Source of the DNA: an uncultured Sphingomonas sp.
Lineage (GTDB): Bacteria > Pseudomonadota > Alphaproteobacteria > Sphingomonadales > Sphingomonadaceae
DNA: 64,000 bases
Direction: 5' to 3'
Assembly: GCF_934560975.1 (NCBI RefSeq)
Contig: NZ_CAKTFO010000002.1
Location: forward strand, 124,001 to 188,000
The notes under the pieces: generated by a model
Told to the model about the DNA's origin: nothing
Database searches by the model: none
The model's input: the letters and a program-made list of their open reading frames with translations, nothing else
Position numbers and translations under genes: made by a program
Shown here: positions 40,816-49,253 of the stretch, in pieces
How positions within the stretch are numbered: position 1 is the stretch's first letter
Layout: every line of letters begins with the position of its first letter

Positions 40816-41298
40816 TCAGCGCAGCTTGGCGCGGATCGCCTGTGCCACTGCCGGCGGCACGAACTGTTCGATGGCTCCGCCGCCGCGCGCCACATCCTTG
40901 ACCAGCGAGGATGCGATCGGTCGCAGCGCGGGTGCCGCCACCAGGAAGATGGTGTCAATGTCGGGCGCCATCATCCCGTTCATGGTCGCCATCTGGCTTT
41001 CATAGTCCAGATCAGTGCCGCTGCGCAGCCCCCGCACGACGAATTGCGCCTCCGCCTGCCGCGCAAAGTCGACGGCGAGGCCCTGATAGGTTCGCACCTC
41101 CACGACCGACGACCAAGCGGACACCTCGCGCCGCACCAGGTCGACCCTTTCCTCCAGCGAAAAGAGCGGCGCCTTGAGCGAGTTGGTGGAAATGCCGACC
41201 AGCAGACGATCCACCAGCCCCACCGCGCGGCGGATCAGGTCGAGATGTCCCAGGGTCGGCGGATCGAAGGTTCCGGTAAAGGCGGCGACCCGCGTCAC
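40816..41298 (-). CDS. coaD: Pantetheine-phosphate adenylyltransferase
   Basis: 160 residues; transfers AMP to 4'-phosphopantetheine in coenzyme A synthesis. The nucleotidyltransferase motif is GTFDPPTLGHLDLIRRA, with VVRGLRSGTDLDYESQMA and the C-terminal ISSSLV-like IASSLVKDVA. The start is GTG at 41298, overlapping the ispA stop by 4 bases (GTGA), so translation is coupled. PPTLGH differs from the usual PVTNGH but keeps the catalytic His. Confidence 0.96.
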   Translation of the reverse strand: MTRVAAFTGTFDPPTLGHLDLIRRAVGLVDRLLVGISTNSLKAPLFSLEERVDLVRREVSAWSSVVEVRTYQGLAVDFARQAEAQFVVRGLRSGTDLDYESQMATMNGMMAPDIDTIFLVAAPALRPIASSLVKDVARGGGAIEQFVPPAVAQAIRAKLR

Positions 41299-42194
41299 CG
41301 GTCGCGTTCCACCACGTAGCGCGCGATGGAGCGCAGCAGGGTCGCCTCCGTCCCATGCGCGGCGAGGTGGCCGATCGCCTGATCCACCAGGATCTCCGCC
41401 TGCTGGCGGGCGCGTTCCACCCCGAGCAGCGACACAAAGGTCGCCTTGCCGGCATCCGCATCCTTGCCGACCGCCTTGCCCGTAACCTCCGCCGACCCTT
41501 CAACGTCGAGCAGGTCGTCGGCGATCTGAAAGGCCAGACCGAGGTCGCGGCTATAGGCGCGGATCGCACGGCGCCCCTCCGGCGGCACATGGCCGAGGAT
41601 GGCCCCCGCTTCCAGGCAGAAGCCGATCAACGCGCCCGTCTTCAACTGCTGGAGACGGGTCACCGCCGCCAGGTCGAACGCCGCGCCGTCGGCCATCAGG
41701 TCCATCATCTGCCCGCCGGCCATGCCGACCGGACCGGCCGCCTTGGCCAGTTCCGCCAGCAATTCGCAGCGGACGAACGGATCGGGATGGGTTTCCGGAT
41801 CGGCCAGGATCTCGAACGCGATCGCGTGGAGCGAGTCACCGGCCAACACCGCCGTTGCCTCGTCATAGGCTTTGTGCACGGTGGGACGGCCACGACGGAC
41901 ATCGTCATCGTCCATGCACGGCAAATCGTCGTGGATCAGGCTGTAGACATGGATCGCCTCGATCGCGAGTCCGACGCGCAGCGCCGGCACCCGATCGACA
42001 TGGAACAGGTCGGCTGACGCCCGCACCAGCAGGGGACGCAGCCGCTTGCCGCCACCGATCGCGGCATGGCGCATCGCCTCGAACAAGCGGGCGCGCGAAT
42101 CGCCCGGCACCGGCAGCAGCCGGTCGAACCCCTGGTCGACCTCCGCCGAGACCCGATCCATGGACGCCTTGAGCGCCAGCGGAACCACCCCCAT
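41295..42194 (-). CDS. ispA: Farnesyl/geranylgeranyl diphosphate synthase
   Basis: Polyprenyl synthetase of 299 residues. First Asp-rich motif IHDDLPCMDDDD, second Asp-rich motif FQIADDLLD, and GGGKRLRPLLV for IPP binding. Chain-length determinants before the first motif (IHVYSLIHDD) fit a short-chain (C15-like) enzyme, so ispA is the most likely identity; a C20 product cannot be excluded. The ATG at 42194 is 7 bases after the xseB stop. The pairing with xseB is common in proteobacteria. Confidence 0.93.
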   Translation of the reverse strand: MGVVPLALKASMDRVSAEVDQGFDRLLPVPGDSRARLFEAMRHAAIGGGKRLRPLLVRASADLFHVDRVPALRVGLAIEAIHVYSLIHDDLPCMDDDDVRRGRPTVHKAYDEATAVLAGDSLHAIAFEILADPETHPDPFVRCELLAELAKAAGPVGMAGGQMMDLMADGAAFDLAAVTRLQQLKTGALIGFCLEAGAILGHVPPEGRRAIRAYSRDLGLAFQIADDLLDVEGSAEVTGKAVGKDADAGKATFVSLLGVERARQQAEILVDQAIGHLAAHGTEATLLRSIARYVVERDR

Positions 42195-42201
42195 CGCGGT
42201 G

Positions 42202-42447
42202 TCAGCCGGCGTCAAAGGGCTGGACGCCGGCGGCACTGCCGTCCGGCCGCACCGCGATCTTCTCGATCCGGGCCTGCGCCGCCTGCAGCCGCGCCTCGCA
42301 CTGGCCGCGCAGCCGATCGCCCTCGGCATAGAGAGTGATGGATTCGTCCAGGCTCGCCTCGCCGCTTTCGAGGCGGTGAACGATGGTTTCGAGGCGTTTC
42401 AGCGCGTCCTCGAACGACAGGTCGGAAATGGCAGGATTATCGCTCAT
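42202..42447 (-). CDS. xseB: Exodeoxyribonuclease VII small subunit
   Basis: 81 residues, all helical: LSFEDALKRLETIVHRLESGEASLDESITLYAEG, here cited in its two recognisable halves (SFEDALKRLETIVHRLESG and LDESITLYAEG), the XseB signature. It pairs with XseA for single-strand DNA digestion. The ATG at 42447 gives MSDNPAISD. First gene of the xseB-ispA-coaD-cyclophilin-queA run; xseA is outside the window. Confidence 0.95.
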   Translation of the reverse strand: MSDNPAISDLSFEDALKRLETIVHRLESGEASLDESITLYAEGDRLRGQCEARLQAAQARIEKIAVRPDGSAAGVQPFDAG

Positions 42448-42527
42448 AAGCGTCGCAGCTTGTGGAGCCCACATGCAGGCCGGTCAAGCGCGACGCGCCC
42501 GATCGAGCGCGCCGCATGCTCCAACGA

Positions 42528-43187
42528 TCAGGCCCGCTTGCCGAACAGGGCATCCACGTCGGACAGGATCGTATCCTCGCCATGCTGCGCCACGTCGCGC
42601 TCGTGACGGAGCTGTTCGATCAGCGCCTCGCGGTCGCCTTCCAGCTTGGTGTCGACCGGTGCCTCGATCCCGGCAGCCTTGGCGGCCTTGGAGACCACCG
42701 AGTCCAGCTCGCGCTGGCTGGTCAGGCCCAGCGTCACCGGATCCTTGGGGACGATGTTGGCGATGTTCCAGTGGGTCCGGTCGCGAATGGCGGCGATGGT
42801 TGTGCGGGTGGTGCCGATCAGGTTGGAGATCTGCCCGTCCGACACCTCCGGATGGTTGCGGATGATCCAGGCGATGCCGTCCGGCTTGTCCTGACGCTTG
42901 GACACCGGCGTGTAGCGCGGGCCCTTGGTGCGGCGGACCTGCTCCGGGCCCTTGATCATCTGAAGACGATAGGCCGGATCGGCCTGCCCCTTCTCGATCT
43001 CCTCCATCGTCACCTCGTGCGCGCGCACCGGATCGCGGCCGGTCAGCTTCGTCGCGGCGGTGTCGTCGGCGATGGCCTGAACCTCCAGCACATGGAGGCC
43101 GCAGAATTCGGCAATCTGCTGAAAGGAGAGCGAGGTGTTGTCGACCAGCCAGGAGGCGGTCGCATGGGGCATAAGCGGCTGAGCCAC
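42528..43187 (-). CDS. trcR: Cell-cycle regulator TrcR (DUF1013)
   Basis: 219 residues. The N-terminus VAQPLMPHATASWLVDNTSLSF (GTG at 43187 with GGAGAG seven bases upstream), IAEFCGLHVLEVQAIAD, RRTKGPRYTPVSKRQDKPDGIAWIIRNHPEVSDGQISNLIGTTR near the middle are the conserved helix-turn-helix-like parts of the DUF1013/TrcR family, known in Caulobacter as a transcriptional regulator tied to the cell cycle. Restricted to alphaproteobacteria. It is separated from the MATE gene by a terminator and lies 80 bases before xseB. Confidence 0.9.
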   Translation of the reverse strand: MAQPLMPHATASWLVDNTSLSFQQIAEFCGLHVLEVQAIADDTAATKLTGRDPVRAHEVTMEEIEKGQADPAYRLQMIKGPEQVRRTKGPRYTPVSKRQDKPDGIAWIIRNHPEVSDGQISNLIGTTRTTIAAIRDRTHWNIANIVPKDPVTLGLTSQRELDSVVSKAAKAAGIEAPVDTKLEGDREALIEQLRHERDVAQHGEDTILSDVDALFGKRA

Positions 43188-43207
43188 GGCGAAACTCTCC
43201 AGATAAG

Positions 43208-43235
43208 AAAAGGGCCGCCCCTCACGGAGCGGCCT
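43208..43235 (-). terminator. Rho-independent terminator of the MATE gene
   Basis: A 10-bp stem with two wobble pairs (arms 43212-43221 and 43226-43235) and a 4-base loop is followed by a U run (forward AAAA 43208-43211). It lies between the MATE gene stop and trcR. Confidence 0.6.
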
Positions 43236-43329
43236 GGCATTGTGACATGATGTAGATCGTCCCGCCCCAACCGGCAAGTCTTGCGATCTTGGGAGACCAC
43301 GGGGCGACCTTTCCGGGTGGCGGGCCACC

Positions 43330-44775
43330 TCACCCGCTCGGGTTCAGCCGGCCGCCGGGTTCGGCCGTCGCATTGGCCTGCTCACGCATGTTCGCCCGAT
43401 CGCCCCCAAGGTGCAGGGTTCGCCATGTACCGCGCTGGTAATAGAGGACCGCCAGCACCAGCGAAATCGCCGAGCCCAGCGGAAAGCTCCACCACAGCAC
43501 GTCCGTGCCGAAGCGACCCAGCAGCGCCCAGGCAAAGGCCAGACGGCCGACGAACACGCTGGCGCACAGGATCAGCAGCGGCGCCACCACCGCTCCGTTG
43601 GCGCGCACGGTGGAGAACAGCACCAGGGTGACGCCGAACAGGATGAAGCTCCAGCTGCCGATCAGCTGGATGTGCCGCGCGATGGGCACCGCCGGGCTGT
43701 CGGCGCCCACGAACAAAGCCAGCAACGGCCGGTCGAACAGCAGCAGCAGGGCGACCAGCGCGCCGGTCATGGCGACGTTGGTGATGACGCCCGCCCGCGT
43801 GATCCGGCCGATCCTGTCCCACCGACCCGCCCCGATATTCTGGGCCGCCATGGCCGACACCGCGGCGCCGATCGCCATCGCCGGCATCTGCACATAGGTC
43901 CATAATTGCTGGGCGACCCCATAAGCGGCGGTGACATGGATGCCGGCGCGGTTCACCAGCCCGATCATCACCAACCCGGAAAAGGAGAAGACCAGCATCT
44001 GGAGCCCCATCGGCAGCCCCTTGGCGAAGATGGTCCGCAGCAATGCCCTGTCCGGCACGAGGAAGCCGAGTTCCCTGCCCCGCAGCCGGATCGGCAGGTC
44101 GCGCGCATAGATCACGACGATGGCGGCCAGCAGCACGACATAGTTGGCGATCAGCGTCGCCATGGCCGAGCCGGCAATCCCCATCGCCGGCACAGGGCCC
44201 AAGCCGCGGATCAGGACCGGGTTCAGCCCCGCATCCAGGCTGACGTTGAGCATCATGAGCCACAAGGGTGTGATCGAATCGCCCGTGCCCCGCATCCCCA
44301 TTGCCAGCAGCACGCCCAGGAACATGGCCGGCATCGCCAGGAAGATGACGCGCAGATATGCCAGCGCCATCACCTCCGCGCCCGGCGGCGTGGACAGGGC
44401 CCGCAGCAGCCCCGGCGCCACGATCCAGCCGATCGCGGCCACCGCGAGCGACACCAGCGCGAACAGGCCGATCGCGGTTCCCATCGCCCGCCGCGCGCCT
44501 TCCACGTCACCTGCGCCCATGCGCTGCCCCACCAGGATGGTGGCGGCCATGCCGAAGCCGAAGCCGAGCGCGAACATCAGGAACATGACCAGATTGGCGT
44601 TGGATGTCGCCGCCAGCGCGCTTTCCCCCAGGAAGCGCCCGACCCACACGGCGTTGATCGACCCGTTCAGCGACTGGAGGACGTTGGACAGCAATGTTGG
44701 AACGGCGAACAGCAGCAGGGTGCGCGTGATCGGTCCCTGGGTCAGGTCGCGTCGATTGCCGGTTCCGGATGCCAT
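43330..44775 (-). CDS. MATE family efflux transporter
   Basis: 481-residue multidrug-and-toxin-extrusion protein with about 12 membrane segments in two homologous halves. Starts MASGTGNRRDLTQGPI, then LLLFAVPTLLSNVLQSLNGSIN (first helix of the bundle), GFGMAATILVGQRMGAGD and AAYGVAQQLWTYVQMPAMAIG in the second half, the conserved MATE positions. Substrate unknown. Transcribed alone, with a terminator after it, divergent from the oxidoreductase gene. Confidence 0.93.
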   Translation of the reverse strand: MASGTGNRRDLTQGPITRTLLLFAVPTLLSNVLQSLNGSINAVWVGRFLGESALAATSNANLVMFLMFALGFGFGMAATILVGQRMGAGDVEGARRAMGTAIGLFALVSLAVAAIGWIVAPGLLRALSTPPGAEVMALAYLRVIFLAMPAMFLGVLLAMGMRGTGDSITPLWLMMLNVSLDAGLNPVLIRGLGPVPAMGIAGSAMATLIANYVVLLAAIVVIYARDLPIRLRGRELGFLVPDRALLRTIFAKGLPMGLQMLVFSFSGLVMIGLVNRAGIHVTAAYGVAQQLWTYVQMPAMAIGAAVSAMAAQNIGAGRWDRIGRITRAGVITNVAMTGALVALLLLFDRPLLALFVGADSPAVPIARHIQLIGSWSFILFGVTLVLFSTVRANGAVVAPLLILCASVFVGRLAFAWALLGRFGTDVLWWSFPLGSAISLVLAVLYYQRGTWRTLHLGGDRANMREQANATAEPGGRLNPSG

Positions 44776-44861
44776 TCGCTCTCGCCTAATCCTTTGCGGG
44801 GCGCGCGTATATCGCTAACGCTTGCACGACCGGCCACAGACCGGGTGCAAGGGAGACGTTG

Positions 44862-45971
44862 ATGATCGACATGACCAGACGTGACGTGATGGCTGCCGCG
44901 GGCGGCCTGGCAACAGTAACTCTGGTGGGCGGCGCGGCCCATGCGGCCGACCCCGGCCGAAAGCTCGGCTATGCGATCGTCGGCCTCGGCAATTACGGCG
45001 CCAACGTCATCATTCCCCAGTTCAAGAATTGCCGGAACAGCCGCCTGGTTGCGCTCGTCAGCGGCGATCCCGCCAAGGCCAAGCGCATCGCCGCCGAGCA
45101 TGGTGTGCCCGAGCGGTCCATCTACAATTACCAGAATTACGACAGCATCCGCGACAATCCGGACATCGACATCGTCTATGTCTGCCTGCCCAATTCCATG
45201 CATGCCGAATACACCATTCGCGCGGCCAAGGCAGGCAAGCATGTGATGTGCGAAAAGCCGATGGCCGTGTCCGTGTCGGAATGCCAGGCGATGATCGCGG
45301 CGTGCAAGCAGGCCGGCAAGAAGCTGATGATTGGCTATCGCGTGCATTTCGAGCCGACCAACCTTGAGGCGATCCGGCTGGCGGAAAGCGGCGCGATCGG
45401 CAAGCGGCGCTATGTCCGCTCCGAACATGGCTTCGTCCAGACCAATCCGGAGGCGTGGCGGCTGAAGAAGGCGCTGGCCGGCGGCGGATCGCTGATGGAC
45501 ATGGGCGTCTACAGCCTGCAGGCCGCCCGCTACATGACGGGCGAGGAGCCGGTGTCCGTCTACGCCCACGAAACCACCGACCGCAGGGATCCCCGCTTCC
45601 GCGAAGTGGAGGACATGATCGAGTGGCAGCTTGAATTTCCGTCCGGTGTGATCGCGTCGTGCATCTCCATGTACAGCGCCAATCAGAACCACATCCTGCT
45701 GATGGGCGAAAAGGGCCGGATCGAGATGGAGCCGGCCACCCGTTACGAGGGCAATCACCTCTGGACCGGCAAGGACGGGCGCGAGCAGGAGATCACGTCG
45801 CTGCCGCCGGGCCCGCGCTCCACGCAGTTCGCCGGCCAGCTCGATCATCTGTCCGAATGCATCCTGTCCAATCGCGAGCCGATCGTGTCGGGCGAGGAAG
45901 GCCTGCGCGACATGCGCATCGTCGAGGCGATCTACCGCTCCGCCCGCGAGAAGAGGCGGATCGCCCTGTGA
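44862..45971 (+). CDS. Gfo/Idh/MocA oxidoreductase with Tat-like leader
   Basis: 369 residues. Leader MIDMTRRDVMAAAGGLATV contains a twin-arginine and ends near AHAADPG, so the protein is probably exported folded with its cofactor, like Zymomonas glucose-fructose oxidoreductase. Rossmann motif YAIVGLGNYG, then PNSMHAEY and GKHVMCEKPMAV, and the second domain GGGSLMDMGVYSLQAAR and NHILLMGEKGRIEME. Likely NADP-bound and sugar-specific. The ATG at 44862 has GGGAG seven bases upstream. It starts the operon of SMP-30 lactonase and GH3 glucosidase, with a 4-base overlap. Confidence 0.9.
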   Translation: MIDMTRRDVMAAAGGLATVTLVGGAAHAADPGRKLGYAIVGLGNYGANVIIPQFKNCRNSRLVALVSGDPAKAKRIAAEHGVPERSIYNYQNYDSIRDNPDIDIVYVCLPNSMHAEYTIRAAKAGKHVMCEKPMAVSVSECQAMIAACKQAGKKLMIGYRVHFEPTNLEAIRLAESGAIGKRRYVRSEHGFVQTNPEAWRLKKALAGGGSLMDMGVYSLQAARYMTGEEPVSVYAHETTDRRDPRFREVEDMIEWQLEFPSGVIASCISMYSANQNHILLMGEKGRIEMEPATRYEGNHLWTGKDGREQEITSLPPGPRSTQFAGQLDHLSECILSNREPIVSGEEGLRDMRIVEAIYRSAREKRRIAL

Positions 45972-46990
45972 GGCCGACGATCAACCGCCGCGCCCTGATC
46001 GCATCGGGCGCGGCGCTGATCGCCCTGCCCTCCCTGGCCAAGGCCGCACCGGCGGAGACACGCCCGACCCTGCGCCGGTTGTCGTCCGGGCTGGACCGCA
46101 TCGTCGCGCCGAACGTCGCGATCGAGACGATCGCGACCGGCATGCAGTGGGCGGAGGGCCCGGTATGGGTGCGCGATGGCGGCTACCTGCTCTTCTCCGA
46201 TCCGCCGGCCAACATCATCCGCCGGTGGAGCCGCAACGATGGCGCCTCGCTCTTCCTCCAGCCGTCCGGCACGGCCGGGCTCGACCCCGCATTGGTGCGG
46301 GAGGCTGGGTCGAACGGCCTGGCGCTCGATCGCCAGGGACGACTGCTGATCGCCAACAGCGGCGGCCGCTCGATCGACCGGCTCGACCTCCGCACCCGCA
46401 CACGCACCGTTTTGGTCGATCGCTACCAGGGCAAGCGGTTCAACAGCTGCAACGACATGACGCTCAGCCGCACGGGCGCGATCTACTTCACCGATCCGCC
46501 TTATGGTTTCGCCAAGGGCGACGAGTCTCCGCTCAAGGAAGTCGCGCAGAACGGCGTCTATCGTTGGACGGAGGGTGGCGCGGCGGTGCTGGTCACCGGC
46601 GCCCTCACCCGCCCCAACGGCCTGGCGCTGTCGCCCGACGAACGCCGCCTGTTCGTGTCCAACTCGGACGAGAAGGACCGCCGGATCGTCGCGATCGACC
46701 TCGACGCCGCCGGCCTGCCGAGCGGTGCGCCCCGCACCTTTCTGGATGCCTCGGCGCTGTCCGGGCCGGGCAATCCGGACGGCATGAAGATCGCGGCCGA
46801 CGGCACGATGTTCTGCTCCAGCCCGGGCGGCCTTTGGATCTTGACGCCCGAAGGCGAGAGGCTCGGCCTGATCGAGCATGGCGCGCCGATCGCCAATTGC
46901 TGCTTCGGGGAAGATGGGAGGACCCTGTTCATGACTGCCAATGACCGCGTGCTGCGGATGCCGCTCAAGATCGACGGGTGGCGCGCATGA
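45968..46990 (+). CDS. SMP-30/gluconolactonase-family protein, exported
   Basis: 340 residues, six-bladed beta-propeller lactonase. Twin-arginine-like leader INRRALIASGAALIALPSLAKA. Metal-site regions are AEGPVWVRDGGYLLFSDPP (Glu ligand), NGLALDRQGRLLIANSGG, RFNSCNDMTLSRTGAIYFTDPPYGF and PNGLALSPDE (Asn/Asp). Hydrolyses sugar lactones such as those an oxidoreductase upstream would make. GTG start at 45968 overlaps the upstream stop (GTGA), and its own stop overlaps the GH3 start, so three genes are coupled. Confidence 0.92.
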   Translation: MRPTINRRALIASGAALIALPSLAKAAPAETRPTLRRLSSGLDRIVAPNVAIETIATGMQWAEGPVWVRDGGYLLFSDPPANIIRRWSRNDGASLFLQPSGTAGLDPALVREAGSNGLALDRQGRLLIANSGGRSIDRLDLRTRTRTVLVDRYQGKRFNSCNDMTLSRTGAIYFTDPPYGFAKGDESPLKEVAQNGVYRWTEGGAAVLVTGALTRPNGLALSPDERRLFVSNSDEKDRRIVAIDLDAAGLPSGAPRTFLDASALSGPGNPDGMKIAADGTMFCSSPGGLWILTPEGERLGLIEHGAPIANCCFGEDGRTLFMTANDRVLRMPLKIDGWRA

Positions 46991-49248
46991 GCGTCTCGCG
47001 TCGCGCCGTCCTCGGCGGAAGCGCGGCCCTCGCCGCCGCCGCCTTTGCCGCCCCGCCGTCCGAACGGGACCGCAAGCGTACCGCCGACCTCCTGTCGAAG
47101 CTGACGCTGGAGGAGAAGGTCGGGCAGATGAACCAGGTCGCGGGCGGACGCCAGAAGGCGCTCAACTCGCGGCTGGACGACGCCATGATGGCGCGGGTCC
47201 GCGCGGGCGAGATCGGGTCCTTCCTCCACGTCGCGGGCGCGGAGCCGACCCGCAAGGTGCAGATGGTCGCGCTCAAGGAATCGCGGCTCGGCATCCCGCT
47301 GATCTTCGGGATCGACGTGATCCATGGCTATCGCACCATCTTTCCCGCACCGCTCGCCATGGCCGCCAGCTTCGACCCGGCGGTGCACGAGGCGGCGGCG
47401 CGGATCGCCGCCAGCGAAACCGCCGTGTCGGGCCTGCACTGGACCTTCACCCCGATGTGCGACGTGGCGCGCGATCCGCGCTGGGGCCGCGTCGTCGAGG
47501 GCGCGGGCGAAGATCCGTGGCTCGGCGCGCGCATGGCCGAGGCGCAGGTGAAGGGGTTCGAGCAGGGCCCGGACCCGGTCCTGTCCTGCACCAAGCATTT
47601 CGGTGCCTACGGCTTCGTCATGGGCGGTCGCGATTATGACAGCGCCGACATCTCCGACCGCACGCTGAACGAAGTGGTGCTGCCGCCTTATTATGCGGCA
47701 ATCACCGCCGGTTCGGGCAGCGCCATGACCGCCTTCAACGATCTCGGCGGCGTGCCGACGACGGGCAACGCCGCATTGGTGCGCGGCACGCTGCGTAACG
47801 CCTGGAACTTTCAGGGGCTGGTCGTCTCCGATTGGAACGCGGTGCGCGAGCTGATGGCGCATGGCATTGCGTCGAGCCCGCAGGAGGCAGCCGCGCTCGC
47901 GGTCCGCGCGAGCGTGGACATGGACATGGCGGGCGGCATCTATGCGGAAGGGCTGGCCAATGCCGTTCGCGCCGACCCGTCGCTGATGCCGCTGGTGGAC
48001 GAGGCGGTGACGCGCATCCTCAACGTCAAGGCGCGGCTGGGCCTGTTCGACAATCCCTTCCGCTTCGGCGACCTGCGGCGCGAGAAGGTGGAGCTGAACT
48101 CCGCCAAGCATCGCAAGGCCGCGCGTGATGCCTGTGCCAAGTCGCTGGTGCTGCTGAAGAATAAGGGTAGCCTGCTGCCGCTCAGGAAGGGCGCGAAGGT
48201 TGCCCTGATCGGCGGACTGGCCGAAGATCGCTCGACCTTTGTCGGATCGTGGCGGGCACGCGGCCAGGATCAGGACGCGATCACGCTGCGCGCCGCGCTG
48301 GCGGACGAGCGCCTTGTGACCACCACCTACGTTCCCGGCGCGGACAGCCGCAATCCCGACACGTCCGGCATCGCCGCGGCGGCGGAGGCGGCGCGCGCGG
48401 CGGACGTGGTGCTGCTCGTGCTGGGCGAGGATTATGACTATTCGGCGGAATCGCGCAGCCGGTCGGATCTGTCACTGCCGGGCGTTCAGGATCAGTTGGC
48501 CGACGCGGTCCTCGCCGCCGGCAAGCCAGTGGTGCTGCTGCTGATCGGCGGCCGCCCGCTGGCGCTGGAAGGATTGGCGGGCAAGGTCGGCGCGATCCTG
48601 GAATGCTGGCTTCCGGGCGTGGAGGGCGGGCCGGCCATTGCCGACATCCTGACCGGTCGCATCGCGCCGGCCGGGCGGCTGCCCATGTCCATGCCGCGCA
48701 ATGCCGGCATGTCGCCCACCTTCTACAACCACCTGCCCACCGGCCGCCCGGCCAGCCCGGACCTGGCGGTCGATACGGCACGCTATCACGATGCCGACAT
48801 CGGGCCGCTCTTCCCGTTCGGCCACGGCCTCAGCTATGCCAGCTTCGATTATGGTCCGCTGACGGTCGACAAAGCAGAGATCGGGCCGGGCGAGAGCGTT
48901 ACCGTCACGGTGGCGGTCACCAATCGCGGTAACATGGTCGCGGACGAGGTGGTACAGCTCTACATGCGCGATCCGCTCGCCTCCGTCGCGCGGCCCGTCA
49001 AGGAAATGCGCGGGGTGAAGCGCGTCACGCTCCGCCCGGGCGAGACCAAGCGCGTCAGCTTCCGCCTGTCCGCCGCGCAGACGGCCATCTGGCAGGCCGG
49101 ACGCTGGCATATCGAGGCGGGCCGCATCGACCTGATGGTGGGCGCATCGTCCGACGACATCCGTCAGCGCGGCGCCTTCACCATCACCGCCGAGGGCTGG
49201 GGCAGCGTGCCGTCCGCCTCCCTCTCCACCCCCGTGATGGTAAGCTGA
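46987..49248 (+). CDS. Beta-glucosidase-like GH3 glycoside hydrolase
   Basis: 753 residues. Leader SVSRRAVLGGSAALAAAAF is twin-arginine-like. The (alpha/beta)8 domain holds PLIFGIDVIHGYRTIFPAPL, and the nucleophile Asp282 is in LVVSDWNAV. The second domain carries LLKNKGSLLPL and an acid/base Glu in LGEDYDYSAESRSRS; a fibronectin-III-like C-terminal domain ends the protein. Resembles BglX. The enzyme removes beta-linked glucose or xylose from oligosaccharides in the periplasm. It overlaps the lactonase stop (ATGA) and is followed after 5 bases by the M1 peptidase. Confidence 0.94.
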   Translation: MSVSRRAVLGGSAALAAAAFAAPPSERDRKRTADLLSKLTLEEKVGQMNQVAGGRQKALNSRLDDAMMARVRAGEIGSFLHVAGAEPTRKVQMVALKESRLGIPLIFGIDVIHGYRTIFPAPLAMAASFDPAVHEAAARIAASETAVSGLHWTFTPMCDVARDPRWGRVVEGAGEDPWLGARMAEAQVKGFEQGPDPVLSCTKHFGAYGFVMGGRDYDSADISDRTLNEVVLPPYYAAITAGSGSAMTAFNDLGGVPTTGNAALVRGTLRNAWNFQGLVVSDWNAVRELMAHGIASSPQEAAALAVRASVDMDMAGGIYAEGLANAVRADPSLMPLVDEAVTRILNVKARLGLFDNPFRFGDLRREKVELNSAKHRKAARDACAKSLVLLKNKGSLLPLRKGAKVALIGGLAEDRSTFVGSWRARGQDQDAITLRAALADERLVTTTYVPGADSRNPDTSGIAAAAEAARAADVVLLVLGEDYDYSAESRSRSDLSLPGVQDQLADAVLAAGKPVVLLLIGGRPLALEGLAGKVGAILECWLPGVEGGPAIADILTGRIAPAGRLPMSMPRNAGMSPTFYNHLPTGRPASPDLAVDTARYHDADIGPLFPFGHGLSYASFDYGPLTVDKAEIGPGESVTVTVAVTNRGNMVADEVVQLYMRDPLASVARPVKEMRGVKRVTLRPGETKRVSFRLSAAQTAIWQAGRWHIEAGRIDLMVGASSDDIRQRGAFTITAEGWGSVPSASLSTPVMVS

Positions 49249-49253
49249 GCCCG

